Origin: HK1 sp965202875
GTDB taxonomy: Bacteria; Pseudomonadota; Gammaproteobacteria; HK1
Direction of reading: 5' to 3'
Length of the DNA: 64,000 nt
Assembly: GCA_965202875.1 (NCBI GenBank)
Contig: OZ241870.1
Span: 2,790,001 to 2,854,000, forward strand
Position numbers and translations under genes: made by a program. Shown one piece after another: positions 34,713 to 42,344 of the stretch. The notes beneath the pieces were generated by a model. It worked only from the letters and a program-made list of their open reading frames with translations. It did no database searches and had not been told where the DNA came from. Within the stretch, counting starts at the first letter, position 1. The number at the start of each line of letters is the position of its first letter.

Positions 34713-35102
34713 TCACCTTGCCCAACTGCACTTCTCATTCACAAATTGATACAGATCCCACATGCAATCTATGGCGCTTGGATTCGGGTTATTCTTTGCT
34801 TGTTCGTATTCTCGCAGCCCCGCCTCCATAACCGCCCTCACGTCCTCCGCAGTCCATTGTTGGCGAGGAAACCGCTCGGGCAAAGCCTTCTTTATAGCCT
34901 CGAAGGCCCACCCTTTCGCAATAGTATCCGCCACCCACCTAGCCGCCTTCGACGCTTGAGCCGGGTTCAGACGCACACGAATTAGACCCGTCGCACGTTC
35001 CGCGCCTTTCCACCCCGCGCCACTTGCGACCGTTGGCACCGCGCTGCCAAAAAGAACCCCGGCCAGCGCCGCCGTCAGCAGTATCCGCTTCTTCATTGCC
35101 AT
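34713..35102 (-). CDS. Small exported protein, unknown
   Basis: A 129-residue protein with signal peptide MAMKKRILLTAALAGVLFGS then AVPTVA. The mature part is helical (AARWVADTIAKGWAFEAIKK, DVRAVMEAGLREYEQAK) and ends with a Cys pair (IDCMWDLYQFVNEKCSW). ATG 35102 follows gggggtgaagacg, a leader shared with other cargo genes. Confidence 0.6.
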   Translation of the reverse strand: MAMKKRILLTAALAGVLFGSAVPTVASGAGWKGAERATGLIRVRLNPAQASKAARWVADTIAKGWAFEAIKKALPERFPRQQWTAEDVRAVMEAGLREYEQAKNNPNPSAIDCMWDLYQFVNEKCSWAR

Positions 35103-35128
35103 CGTCTTCACCCCCCCTTGCTCCCGAA

Positions 35129-35782
35129 TCATCCGTTAAACACACCACCGCGCCACTCGCCTTCGATACGCTGCCCGTCCGCCATCGTCACGACACCTTG
35201 ACCGTGGAGCTCCCCGTCGCGGAACTCGCCTTCGTAGCGCCTGCCGTCCGGGTACGTCACGATGCCTTGTCCCTGGAGCTTCCCATAGCGGAACTCGCCT
35301 TCGATGCGCCTGCCGTCCGGGTATGTCACGATGCCTTGACCCTGGAGCTCCCCATCCCCACGAATCACACCCTCGTAGCGCCCGCCGTCCGGCAACATTG
35401 CAATGCCTTGCCCGTGGAGGATCTTCCCCTCACGCCACTCGCCTTCGACGCGCGTCCCATTCGGCGACGTGGCGATGCCCTGACCGTGGCGCTTCCCCTC
35501 GCGGAACCCGCTTTCGTAGCGCTCGCCGCTCGACCAGATCAAGACACCCTGACCGTCACGCTTGCCGTAGCGGTACTCACCCTCGTAGCGCGTCCTATTC
35601 GGCGACGTTGCGATGCCCTGACCGTGGCGCTTCCCCTCGCGAAATTCGCCTTCGTAGCGCTCGCCGTTCGGCCAGATCAAGACACCGTGCCCGTGGCGTT
35701 TCCCGTCGCGGAACTCGCCCTCGTAGCGCGGCCCACACGCCGCCAACAGCACGACGGCCGCCGCCATCAGTACCATCTTCAT
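35129..35782 (-). CDS. MORN-repeat lipoprotein
   Basis: A 217-residue protein with a lipoprotein signal (MKMVLMAAAVVLLAACG, lipobox LAAC) directly followed by about nine MORN units (RYEGEFRDGKRHGHGVLIWP, YPDGRRIEGEFRYGKLQGQG). Predicted to be anchored in the outer or inner membrane. ATG 35782 gives the only sensible lipobox position. A relative of the MORN proteins at 23.0 and 30.3 kb but with a lipid anchor instead of a cleaved signal. Confidence 0.75.
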   Translation of the reverse strand: MKMVLMAAAVVLLAACGPRYEGEFRDGKRHGHGVLIWPNGERYEGEFREGKRHGQGIATSPNRTRYEGEYRYGKRDGQGVLIWSSGERYESGFREGKRHGQGIATSPNGTRVEGEWREGKILHGQGIAMLPDGGRYEGVIRGDGELQGQGIVTYPDGRRIEGEFRYGKLQGQGIVTYPDGRRYEGEFRDGELHGQGVVTMADGQRIEGEWRGGVFNG

Positions 35783-35973
35783 CGTCCCCCCTCCCTCGGT
35801 TGTCGGGAACTCATCCTCTCGCGAAGGCATCCCGCGTGTCAACTCGCAGTGACCGCCGCTCGACGCGCTACCGGGAAGATACCGCGCCCTCGTCGAACCC
35901 CCGGACCGGGGTTCAGCCCGCCCTATCTCGCCGGTATCGGGCGCGCAGGCGGTATCTCTCCGGTAACGCCGCT
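35783..35973. other. Intergenic cargo repeat up to IS copy 3
   Basis: Contains gctcgacgcgctaccgggaa, then ccggaccggggttcagcccg and gccctatctcgccggta. The same order (ggttcagcctgccctatcgac) is found at 22.5 kb. No gene. Confidence 0.5.
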
Positions 35974-37400
35974 CATAGGTAGGATCTTATAACTAATTGA
36001 TTTTCATGGGATTTTATGAACCGTTGAAGTCCCATCCGAAATCTCCGATCATGGAATTGCTGGACCCACATGACAGGAGAAGACTCGGATGGGACGCCGC
36101 ACTGTTGCTCAATTCGCCCACCAGATCAAGCGCGTGCTGTCGCCCACGGCACTCAATGACCTCGGACGGAGGGTCGGTTTCTGCCACCGGGAACGCCTGA
36201 TTACTCCATATCGACTGGTCCTGGGCCTGCTGGCAGGCCATGCCACGGGGACGGTCGAGACATTGGCCGATATTCAACGGCAATTCAATGCGTTGTTCGG
36301 CACGACAGTCGCATACAAGCCGTTCCACAACCAGTTGGCGAAGCGTTCCTTCAAGGACTTCATGCGGGCCGTGTTGGACGTGGTCCTTCGGCAATGGGTG
36401 GTGAGCGTGCTGCAGCCGACGGCGCGGGGTCCGCTCGGTGAGTTCGGTCGGATTGTGATCCAGGACGGCTGTTCGTTCGCGGTCAAGGATGCGCTTCGTG
36501 AGCATTACCCGGGACGATTCAAGAAGCAGAACCCTGCTGCGGTGGAGCTGCACGTGACGATGAGTCTGTTGAATGAATCGGTGGAGCAGGTGACGCTGAC
36601 GGCGGACACGGCGCCGGAGCGGCCCCATCTGCCCTCGCCCGAGGCGCTGCGCGATGACCTGCGGTTGGCGGACCGTGGGTACGTTGACCTGGAGTATATG
36701 GGTGCGGTGGACAGGGCGGGTGGGTATTTCGTGATGCGTGCGAGCGCATCGGTCAATCCGAAGGTGCAGGGTGCGTATACCTGGGAAGGGGAGGCGTTGG
36801 GGGAGTGGTCCGGGCAATTGTTGAAGCAGGGGGTTCTGTCGAAGGGCGAGACGGTCGACCTCGATGTGGTTTGGGGGAAGGGAGAGAAGGAGTTGGAGTT
36901 GAGGCTGTTGGCGCGGTGGAATCCTGACGAGGGGTGTCATACGTTGTTGGTGACGAATCTGGCGCGGAGCCGATTCAGTGCGGAGCAGGTGGGGCAGCTC
37001 TATCGGTTGCGGTGGCAGGTCGAGCTGTTGTTCAAGGAGTGGAAGTCGTATGCGAATCTTCATGCGTTCGACACGAGCAAAGCGGGGATAGCCGAGGGTC
37101 TGATATGGACGGCGATTGCGGCCTCGGTTCTGAAGCGTTACTTGGCTCAGATGACGCAGGTATTGCGAGGGGTCGAGGTCTCGACACGGAAGGTGGCGAT
37201 GTGTGCGCGTCATGGATTGGGGGATGTGTTCCGTGCGCTTGCTTGTGGAAGGAGACGTGGCTTTCTTCCCGTGTTACGAGGCTTGGTGGATTATCTGGCG
37301 AGCAATGCGATTCGGTCCCATCCGAAACGAGACCGCAAGAAAGGACGACTCCAATTCGGATTGGAGCCGGTTTTGTGATTTCCTTAAGTACCAACCTATG
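35974..37400 (+). mobile_element. IS4-family insertion sequence, copy 3 (right end of composite transposon)
   Basis: 1,427 bp, one base longer than copy 1 (gattttcatg versus gatttcatg). It has the same terminal repeats. The left flank is cargo, and the right flank aagcaggat matches the left flank of copy 1. Confidence 0.92.
36089..37378 (+). CDS. IS4-family transposase (copy 3)
   Basis: 429 residues; differs from copies 1 and 2 at only a few positions (GLGDVFRAL instead of GLGEVFRAL, NAIRSHP instead of NATRSHP). The catalytic residues are intact, so either end copy could supply transposase. Confidence 0.92.
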   Translation: MGRRTVAQFAHQIKRVLSPTALNDLGRRVGFCHRERLITPYRLVLGLLAGHATGTVETLADIQRQFNALFGTTVAYKPFHNQLAKRSFKDFMRAVLDVVLRQWVVSVLQPTARGPLGEFGRIVIQDGCSFAVKDALREHYPGRFKKQNPAAVELHVTMSLLNESVEQVTLTADTAPERPHLPSPEALRDDLRLADRGYVDLEYMGAVDRAGGYFVMRASASVNPKVQGAYTWEGEALGEWSGQLLKQGVLSKGETVDLDVVWGKGEKELELRLLARWNPDEGCHTLLVTNLARSRFSAEQVGQLYRLRWQVELLFKEWKSYANLHAFDTSKAGIAEGLIWTAIAASVLKRYLAQMTQVLRGVEVSTRKVAMCARHGLGDVFRALACGRRRGFLPVLRGLVDYLASNAIRSHPKRDRKKGRLQFGLEPVL

Positions 37401-37409
37401 AAGCAGGAT
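37401..37409. repeat. Right 9-bp target-site duplicate of the composite transposon
   Basis: aagcaggat, partner of 18267-18275. Confidence 0.9.
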
Positions 37410-37563
37410 AGGCGTCTGCTTCTCGTTTTTCCTTCTTCAATTCAGCCAACACACTCCCGGTTTCACCGAAAAGACCAACCGCCAAGAGTTCGGCATGCTT
37501 CGGGGTCTTGGCAAACTGATCTGTCTGCTTTGCCGCCTCGGAATATTCAGTGAGCCACGACAT
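37401..37563 (-). pseudogene. MazG-like pyrophosphohydrolase, 5' fragment
   Basis: The minus-strand ATG at 37563 starts MSWLTEYSEAAKQTDQF, and the frame continues to LFGETGSVLAELKKEKREAD then AYPA at the IS border. G-x-x-GE-x-G and the E-x-K-K segment form the first half of the MazG metal site. The start lies inside the end of the TS-like gene (17-bp overlap), so it is the last gene of that operon. The rest of the gene is at 17359-18275. The fragment now reads into the IS. Confidence 0.9.
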
Positions 37564-38341
37564 CGGCTACGCCCTCCTGTTCCTGACTGGTGCGAATATC
37601 CTGAAGAAGGTGACGTATTCGCGTCTTTGCACCATTCAGGAATGCGTACGACGAATGAACTACCAAGCTGCCAACACCCTGAGCTGTCTCATGAGCGACA
37701 CATGCCTGGAGTCGTGCGAGCCCAAGAAGATTACCCGGTACCTTGTGTCGGTAATCATGGCTTCGGTAAAGTGCAGTCAAATGGATTGTTCCGTCAATAA
37801 GCTTGAACGAAAGATGGGAGAGGCAAGGCCCTCCCATATGGCGTGTACCGTCTTTCGCGGTATTGTAGAGGGGCAGGTCATACTCTCCTTCGGTCACCCC
37901 GAGTTCGTAACATGATTTTTTCGATCCCCTGGTCGCGATTTCCTTTTTCATCTTGGCGATCATCTGCTCCAAAGGATTCATGAGATCGCCATGCGCGTCC
38001 CGTCGCCGGACCAAACGGTACGCATAAGTCCCCCATGAGATCGATCCATGTTTCTTGATCAATGGATACTCTTTATCTGGATAGATCTCGAACACACCTC
38101 GCAGGCCACGCTTCCGATACTGCCACCCGGGGAAGACTGTCTCGGCTACCGTATGCATCGGTAGCTCCTTCTCGTCTTGTAGAAATTTGTCGATGCACCG
38201 ATCGGCAACGGAAAGCGATCCATTGCCGATCGGCGATCCGATCGCCAATATCAGATTGATAGAAGGGCCATTTTCCAACAAAAACTCCACCCCCTCCATC
38301 CAGGCGTCAAGGCGGGTATCAGCCTCAATCAGCTTGACCAT
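37547..38341 (-). CDS. Thymidylate-synthase-like protein (predicted pyrimidine methylase/hydroxymethylase)
   Basis: A 264-residue TS-fold protein. WGTYAYRL (residues 103-110) matches the TS WGtY.Rl segment, GPCLSHLSFKL holds the catalytic Cys173, and ALYRSHDYRHKVPGNLLGLARL is the TS substrate-binding helix region. ATG 38341 overlaps the protease stop (TGATG). Sequence is far from ThyA, as in phage dUMP and dCMP hydroxymethylases. With the MazG-like gene downstream and the hmdU-kinase-helical protein opposite, it probably makes or senses a modified pyrimidine nucleotide. True ThyA function is unlikely in this operon setting. Confidence 0.8.
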   Translation of the reverse strand: MVKLIEADTRLDAWMEGVEFLLENGPSINLILAIGSPIGNGSLSVADRCIDKFLQDEKELPMHTVAETVFPGWQYRKRGLRGVFEIYPDKEYPLIKKHGSISWGTYAYRLVRRRDAHGDLMNPLEQMIAKMKKEIATRGSKKSCYELGVTEGEYDLPLYNTAKDGTRHMGGPCLSHLSFKLIDGTIHLTALYRSHDYRHKVPGNLLGLARLQACVAHETAQGVGSLVVHSSYAFLNGAKTRIRHLLQDIRTSQEQEGVADVVAH

Positions 38342-38970
38342 CAGTTCACCTCGTCGGTCAATGTAAGAAGGTGGCGCAGGTGTTGATTCATGAACGCATC
38401 GCCGAGCCAGGCATAGCCACCATCCCCCCAAGCAGCCCCCCAGCTATTGCGAATGAGGAAATATCGTGTTGCACTCTCGGAGCCGGACGCCACGACCGCA
38501 ACCGCATGAAGCCCACGGATCGGCCCTTCCGGCGAGATTACCCAAGGCGGAGCGGGGGAATAAAATGGCTGTGGCACCGTGATACCTGCAACGGGGATCC
38601 GACCAGCGCTCAGTAGCGTGGCTATACGGTCCACTTCCAATGTCGTCGATTTACTCTTTCGACGATACAGGGCTACATCCTTCGGGGGTGCCCAACCGGA
38701 GGGTAGTCCCGCGGGGTAGTAGGGACAATCCATTTCAGATGGCTGTCCAGGATTTTCGAGTACACGGGCAACATCTGGAAAACACGCTCCATCGAATGAA
38801 CTGCTGCTGGCCGCGAAGTGATGGAGATATTCGGGGGAAAGAGGCACTCTGGAAGCACGTGCAAATTCGTGTGCCGTCGTGGCTGCGAATGACAAGCATG
38901 TTGGCCGTGCACCTTGGTCACGGACTGGAGTGAGGGCAGGGCGATAGTCGAGATCGACAAGGATGTTCAT
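38341..38970 (-). CDS. Papain-like (C1A) cysteine protease
   Basis: A 209-residue mature-type peptidase without signal peptide or prodomain. VRDQGARPTCLSFAA carries the oxyanion Gln19 and nucleophile Cys25, GLHAVAVVASG holds His155, and FLIRNSWGAAWGDGGYAWL holds Asn175. All catalytic residues are present, so it should be active in the cytoplasm unless inhibited. The ATG at 38970 overlaps the end of the upstream ImmA-chagasin gene, whose C-terminal domain resembles inhibitors of exactly this protease class. The stop overlaps the TS-like start. Confidence 0.88.
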   Translation of the reverse strand: MNILVDLDYRPALTPVRDQGARPTCLSFAATTAHEFARASRVPLSPEYLHHFAASSSSFDGACFPDVARVLENPGQPSEMDCPYYPAGLPSGWAPPKDVALYRRKSKSTTLEVDRIATLLSAGRIPVAGITVPQPFYSPAPPWVISPEGPIRGLHAVAVVASGSESATRYFLIRNSWGAAWGDGGYAWLGDAFMNQHLRHLLTLTDEVN

Positions 38971-39947
38971 GCCACTAGCGCCAAGGCTCGGTGCTTCGTG
39001 CGTCTCGCGAAACCGTTAAGCTCCTTTCCGTATCCGTCGATGTCGATGTTGATGTGAGCGAGTGAGGTTCCGCTCCAGGGTCTGATGTGCTCGAAGACCA
39101 GGCGGTGCGTGCCTGGGTCGGAGAACCGAACGTAGATTACACGTGAGGAATGTTCTCCGTAGGCATGATCGGCGTTCGTTTGGCGTTCCCCCACAACTTC
39201 GGCACTGGACCCGGTATCGACTAGCTGCCAGAGGTAGCCCGCAGACGCATGATCCTGGACATGGACCGCAAAGAGATCGTTGGGTCCGGCTTCGAGAAAC
39301 GTATCCGCATCGGCGCTGGTGAGTGCCCACACGTCCGCCCATGGATCCGTAATCAAATCCTGGCCTGCCAAGCTTCGCTTCTGCTCCTTGACAGGATTGA
39401 CTTGTAGTCTGTTGGCTTCTGGGCGGATAAGAATGCTGGAAGTCACCAAGGCCCAGCACGCCGCCTTGTAGCTGATACCCAGGCGAAGAGAAAGCTGATA
39501 GATGTTGTCGGGCTGATGGAGTTTCCGTTTGGTCCAGCCGTGGCGCTTCGCAGACGCCAGAACGAGCTGTTTCGGACCAAGGAGCTCGGACGCGAAGGTG
39601 TCAGCAGCCACTTCCTCATCCGGTCTTGAAGTCGGTGCATTGCGCCCCATGACTCCGATCTTGCGGTCCAGGCTCCATTGATGCCCGAGCAGGATGTGTC
39701 CTAGTTCGTGGGCTAGCGTGAAGCGCTGTACATGCAGGTCTCTCTTGGTAGTAATCATGATTCCAGGGGTCCGGTCAACCGCAACCACAGTACCCAGGAG
39801 GCCATCCAGTGGCCTAAACAAGAGGGGGATGCCCATGCCGGTCACCGCTCCAACGATGTCGAAGCTGGTGCGATTGCCGCGTGGAAAATCGGCGAGAACT
39901 CTCTCTGCCTCGCTGATCGCTCGCAGGATTTCGTCACGTCTGGTCAT
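38967..39947 (-). CDS. ImmA/IrrE metallopeptidase fused to a chagasin-like inhibitor domain
   Basis: A 326-residue protein. Residues 1-170 are an ImmA/IrrE (COG2856) domain with the zinc motif HELGH at 80-84 and the downstream acidic ligand in EEVAADTFASELL. Residues about 215-295 match the chagasin family I42 of papain-type protease inhibitors: ASAGYLWQLV (GYxW loop) and HIRPWSG (RPW loop). ATG 39947 is used because it overlaps the XRE gene end; the frame upstream lies inside that gene. An XRE-ImmA pair normally means stress-triggered cleavage of the repressor. Here the same protein also appears to hold the neighbouring protease in check. Confidence 0.82.
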   Translation of the reverse strand: MTRRDEILRAISEAERVLADFPRGNRTSFDIVGAVTGMGIPLLFRPLDGLLGTVVAVDRTPGIMITTKRDLHVQRFTLAHELGHILLGHQWSLDRKIGVMGRNAPTSRPDEEVAADTFASELLGPKQLVLASAKRHGWTKRKLHQPDNIYQLSLRLGISYKAACWALVTSSILIRPEANRLQVNPVKEQKRSLAGQDLITDPWADVWALTSADADTFLEAGPNDLFAVHVQDHASAGYLWQLVDTGSSAEVVGERQTNADHAYGEHSSRVIYVRFSDPGTHRLVFEHIRPWSGTSLAHINIDIDGYGKELNGFARRTKHRALALVA

Positions 39948-40290
39948 TTGATTGCCGTGTTTGGAGGAACTGGACGAACCGCAGAACCTCGTCGCGATCG
40001 GTTGCCGAAAGCTCGGCAGCGGCTCGTGCCACCAAACGGATCGATTCCGGTTCTGGTTCCGTGGCCTCTTGATCCAGCCCTGTGAGGCTTTCCATGGTGG
40101 TTTGATAGAGCTTGGCGAGACGACGGAGTTCCAGAGCCTCGACACGCCGGGAACCATTCTCCATGAGGGAGACGGCCGTTCGTGGTACGCCCAGATATCG
40201 TGAGACCTCCTCCTGGGAAAATCCACGGTACTCTCGGGCCTCCTTGAGTCGGGCGCTGAGGGTTTCGCGGACGGTAGGTTCGTCGTTCAT
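39934..40290 (-). CDS. XRE-family transcriptional regulator
   Basis: A 118-residue protein with an N-terminal helix-turn-helix (LKEAREYRGFSQEEVSRYLG, VPRTAVSLMENGSRRV) and a helical C-terminal part. It is the usual partner and substrate of ImmA/IrrE peptidases. It starts by overlapping the upstream ORF (ATGA) and its end overlaps the ImmA gene by 14 bp. It probably represses the operon through the inverted repeat at 40717-40747. Confidence 0.85.
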   Translation of the reverse strand: MNDEPTVRETLSARLKEAREYRGFSQEEVSRYLGVPRTAVSLMENGSRRVEALELRRLAKLYQTTMESLTGLDQEATEPEPESIRLVARAAAELSATDRDEVLRFVQFLQTRQSNDQT

Positions 40291-40691
40291 GATTCGACCT
40301 CCTGTTCCACTGCCCGGACCCCACCCCGGGTTTGGGAGACGTCCATCATCGCGGGGACGAGATGGCGGATCATGTGTTCCACGCTGTCATATCCACCGGG
40401 ACGAATGAGCTTCACGTCGAGGGGGCGCCCCAAGTGTTCCTCGAAGATCGACGAGGTACGGGCGACCGCCTTGGAATCCACCGCGGGCATGGAGTTCCAC
40501 AGGTCCGAGTCGGCTGTATCGGAGCCGGAGCCTGTGTCGGACCCATCCTCGATCTGCGCATCCCAGTCAGCAGTCTCCTTGCTGTACCACTCTCGGAGTG
40601 CATGGCTTAAACGCTCACGAAGCACCGAACTCGATTGTCTCCGGACATCGGCGGCGCCAGCTTCATGGACGTTCAGTGAAATGGTCGGCAC
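40287..40691 (-). CDS. First ORF of the protease/TS-like operon, unknown
   Basis: A 134-residue acidic protein (MPTISLNVHEAGAADVRRQS) with a Ser/Asp/Gly-rich linker near residues 45-65 and a C-terminal helical part (SIFEEHLGRPLDVKLIRPGG, VEHMIRHLVPAMMD). It is cotranscribed with the XRE gene (ATGA overlap). No family recognised; a sensor or adaptor is possible. Confidence 0.65.
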   Translation of the reverse strand: MPTISLNVHEAGAADVRRQSSSVLRERLSHALREWYSKETADWDAQIEDGSDTGSGSDTADSDLWNSMPAVDSKAVARTSSIFEEHLGRPLDVKLIRPGGYDSVEHMIRHLVPAMMDVSQTRGGVRAVEQEVES

Positions 40692-40928
40692 GGGACAGGC
40701 AACCTCATTGTGCGATATTCAAACATCTATCACGGAAATGTTCGAATGTCAAACAAATACCTGGATGCCAGATATTTCCGACCACGGATTTCGCAATATC
40801 AAGCAATATCAATGCGTTACATCAATTTCAAGGGCAGGCCATTGACGAAAGGCGAGAATCCAACTGATTGATATTGTTTGTGTTTATCCTTTGGTGAGCA
40901 CTGCTGCCTGAACCGATGATCTGCATGA
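40692..40928. other. AT-rich promoter region of the minus-strand operon
   Basis: Markedly AT-richer than the surroundings, with several aatatcaa words (caatatcaagcaatatcaat at 40793-40812). It separates the start of the minus-strand operon from the end of the phosphopantetheinyl transferase gene, so it should hold the operon promoter. No gene seen. Confidence 0.5.
40717..40747. promoter_or_regulatory. Probable XRE operator (ATTCAAACAT-n11-ATGTTCGAAT)
   Basis: 10-bp arms with one mismatch, centred about 40 bp upstream of the first start codon of the operon. Placement and symmetry suit autoregulation by the XRE protein. Confidence 0.6.
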
Positions 40929-41570
40929 CTACAGCCGCATCAGGGCGACCGACACGACCCACGACGGGATTACGGTGGAGCAGCGCACGTCGAGCACGAC
41001 CCCGTCGGAATGGGCAGTGCCACGCAGGCAGGAGGAACGACCGTCAGTCCAGGACACCGTTATGTCCTCGAAGCCGAGTCGCCGGCCGAGAACCGGGTAC
41101 AGGGCTTTGAATGCTGCTTCCTTGGCCGAGAAGAGGGCCACCGGTCCCGCAGTCCCCAAGCTCGGCGGCAATTCCTTCATCGCCGTCAGTCCAGCAATAC
41201 CCGACAGGTCCTCTGCGTGTTCCCGAGTCTCGATGTCGATACCGAGAGATCTCACTCGTTCAACCGGCACGAGCGCCGCGACCACTGTGGTGCCCTTGTG
41301 GCTCACGCTGCCGGCGTAGCCATCCGGCCAGTCCCTCTCGCCGGAGATCAGCCGATTGGGCGCCACAGCGGGTAATCCGGCGGTCGCGAGGAGATCGATC
41401 AGGCATTTTTCAGTTGCATCCCGTTTGGCGCGCTCCAGGTATTCGGGACGGGCGATCCGTGGGACTGTCGCGGGGTGCGGCAGACAGTGGGCGAAGCAGC
41501 CACCGTTGACGCTGATCTCGGGAGCCAAGCGCCGGAGTTCGACAACGATGGGGTCGGCTCGGAGACGCAT
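40929..41570 (-). CDS. 4'-phosphopantetheinyl transferase (EntD/Sfp type)
   Basis: A 213-residue enzyme that transfers phosphopantetheine from CoA to carrier proteins. DGYAGSVSHKG carries the CoA-binding Ser-His-Lys box, LGIDIE the Mg-binding acidic residues, and FSAKEAAFKALYP the W/F-x-x-KEA-x-x-K box. It has the length and motif order of EntD-type enzymes. There is no carrier protein, NRPS or PKS gene in the window, so its role here is unclear; it may belong to the chromosomal background rather than the defence genes. Confidence 0.88.
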   Translation of the reverse strand: MRLRADPIVVELRRLAPEISVNGGCFAHCLPHPATVPRIARPEYLERAKRDATEKCLIDLLATAGLPAVAPNRLISGERDWPDGYAGSVSHKGTTVVAALVPVERVRSLGIDIETREHAEDLSGIAGLTAMKELPPSLGTAGPVALFSAKEAAFKALYPVLGRRLGFEDITVSWTDGRSSCLRGTAHSDGVVLDVRCSTVIPSWVVSVALMRL

Positions 41571-41939
41571 ACATTTGCTTCCGTTCGGTAGGACACCGGT
41601 GCGTCTGACGCTACCCGAGCACCAAGACCATAGCCAGCACTACGGCTGCGCCGAGCAAGGCAGCGACGCAGGAGCGGGGCATGATCAGCGGATGATGACC
41701 GACGCCGGAGCGGAGAGAGGATTCGGTGGTGAGGCCCCTGGGGCAACGAGGCGGAGCCCGCCCTCGCCGCTTGGCGGTCCCGACTTCCCGAGCGACTCCC
41801 GAACGCATTGACCTCGCCCGGCCATGCTCCACGTCGCCGCCGCACTCGATCGGACGGCCTCCGGGCTGGTGTCCCTGGACCACCGACAGTGCGCCGCGGC
41901 CCGCGCATCGGGCCTCGACGTGGTCGAGCTTCCGGCCTG

Positions 41940-42056
41940 ACGGCCGGCGTCTCTCTGGGCGTCTTCCAGCCTCTCTGCGACGGCCGGTTGAACGTCCCTG
42001 ATGTCTTCCGCATGGGCAACGGCCTCGGGCCGCCCGCGGCGGCGTGAAGCCCATGC
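41940..42056 (+). pseudogene. Remnant of a second copy of the KGGVGR-cassette NTPase (last codons)
   Basis: SLGVFQPLCDGRLNVPDVFR then MGNGLG matches SLGVFQPLYDGRLNIPSVFR then VGYGLG at the end of the NTPase at 14669-16216. The DNA after it (gcggcgtgaagcccatgcgg) is also similar. The rest of the gene is gone. Confidence 0.8.
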
Positions 42057-42302
42057 GGTGAAGGGCCGACGAGCCGATGGAGCCGGAAACCAACGGATTC
42101 CCGGCGGTCAATCCGGTTCCGGCCCGTACTTCATCGCCATGCCCTCGACGAAATGCGCCGACACCGGTTCGTGAGCGACGGTAGCCACCCAACGTTGCCA
42201 GCCGGGGCAGCGCAATGGTCCTGGCATACGGGTACGCGACGGTCACCGAGCTCGGATACCGGAAGACGTTGCGAAACGAAGCCCTTTGTTGACGTCCAAC
42301 CT

Positions 42303-42316
42303 GAAGTGTACACTTC
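42303..42316. promoter_or_regulatory. Palindromic operator of the toxin-antitoxin pair
   Basis: Perfect 14-bp palindrome gaagtgtacacttc, with a half-site repeated downstream (gacacttc, 42322-42329). It lies 29 bp before the antitoxin start, the usual place for autorepression by a Phd-type antitoxin. Confidence 0.7.
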
Positions 42317-42344
42317 CAGATGACACTTCGTGAGGAGCAGGCGA

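Larger units (their letters stand above)
18276..37400. mobile_element. 19.1-kb IS4-family composite transposon in the MazG-like gene
   Basis: Two IS copies in the same orientation (18276-19701 and 35974-37400) bracket 16.3 kb of cargo. The outer flanks share the direct repeat aagcaggat, and excising the element plus one repeat restores the MazG-like frame across GACGCCT / ATCCTGCTT / ACCGAAAC. A third copy lies inside, inverted, with its own 10-bp duplication, so it arrived later or separately. Cargo: a truncated Ig-like surface protein, a phage-like fragment, a ribbon-helix-helix protein, a tyrosine recombinase, and about nine secreted-protein genes or fragments. No antibiotic or metal resistance gene is seen. 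Confidence 0.9.
41571..42344. other. Decayed region with an NTPase remnant and the antitoxin promoter
   Basis: No intact gene. 41940-42056 is a remnant of a second copy of the cassette NTPase gene. 42060-42290 shows nothing recognisable. 42289-42344 holds the toxin-antitoxin promoter region. Confidence 0.5.

Noticed and set aside
19702..35973. Integron with attC sites between the cargo genes
   Set aside because: The intergenic modules lack RYYYAAC/GTTRRRY core sites, and the recombinase has no integron-integrase extra helix that I can identify.
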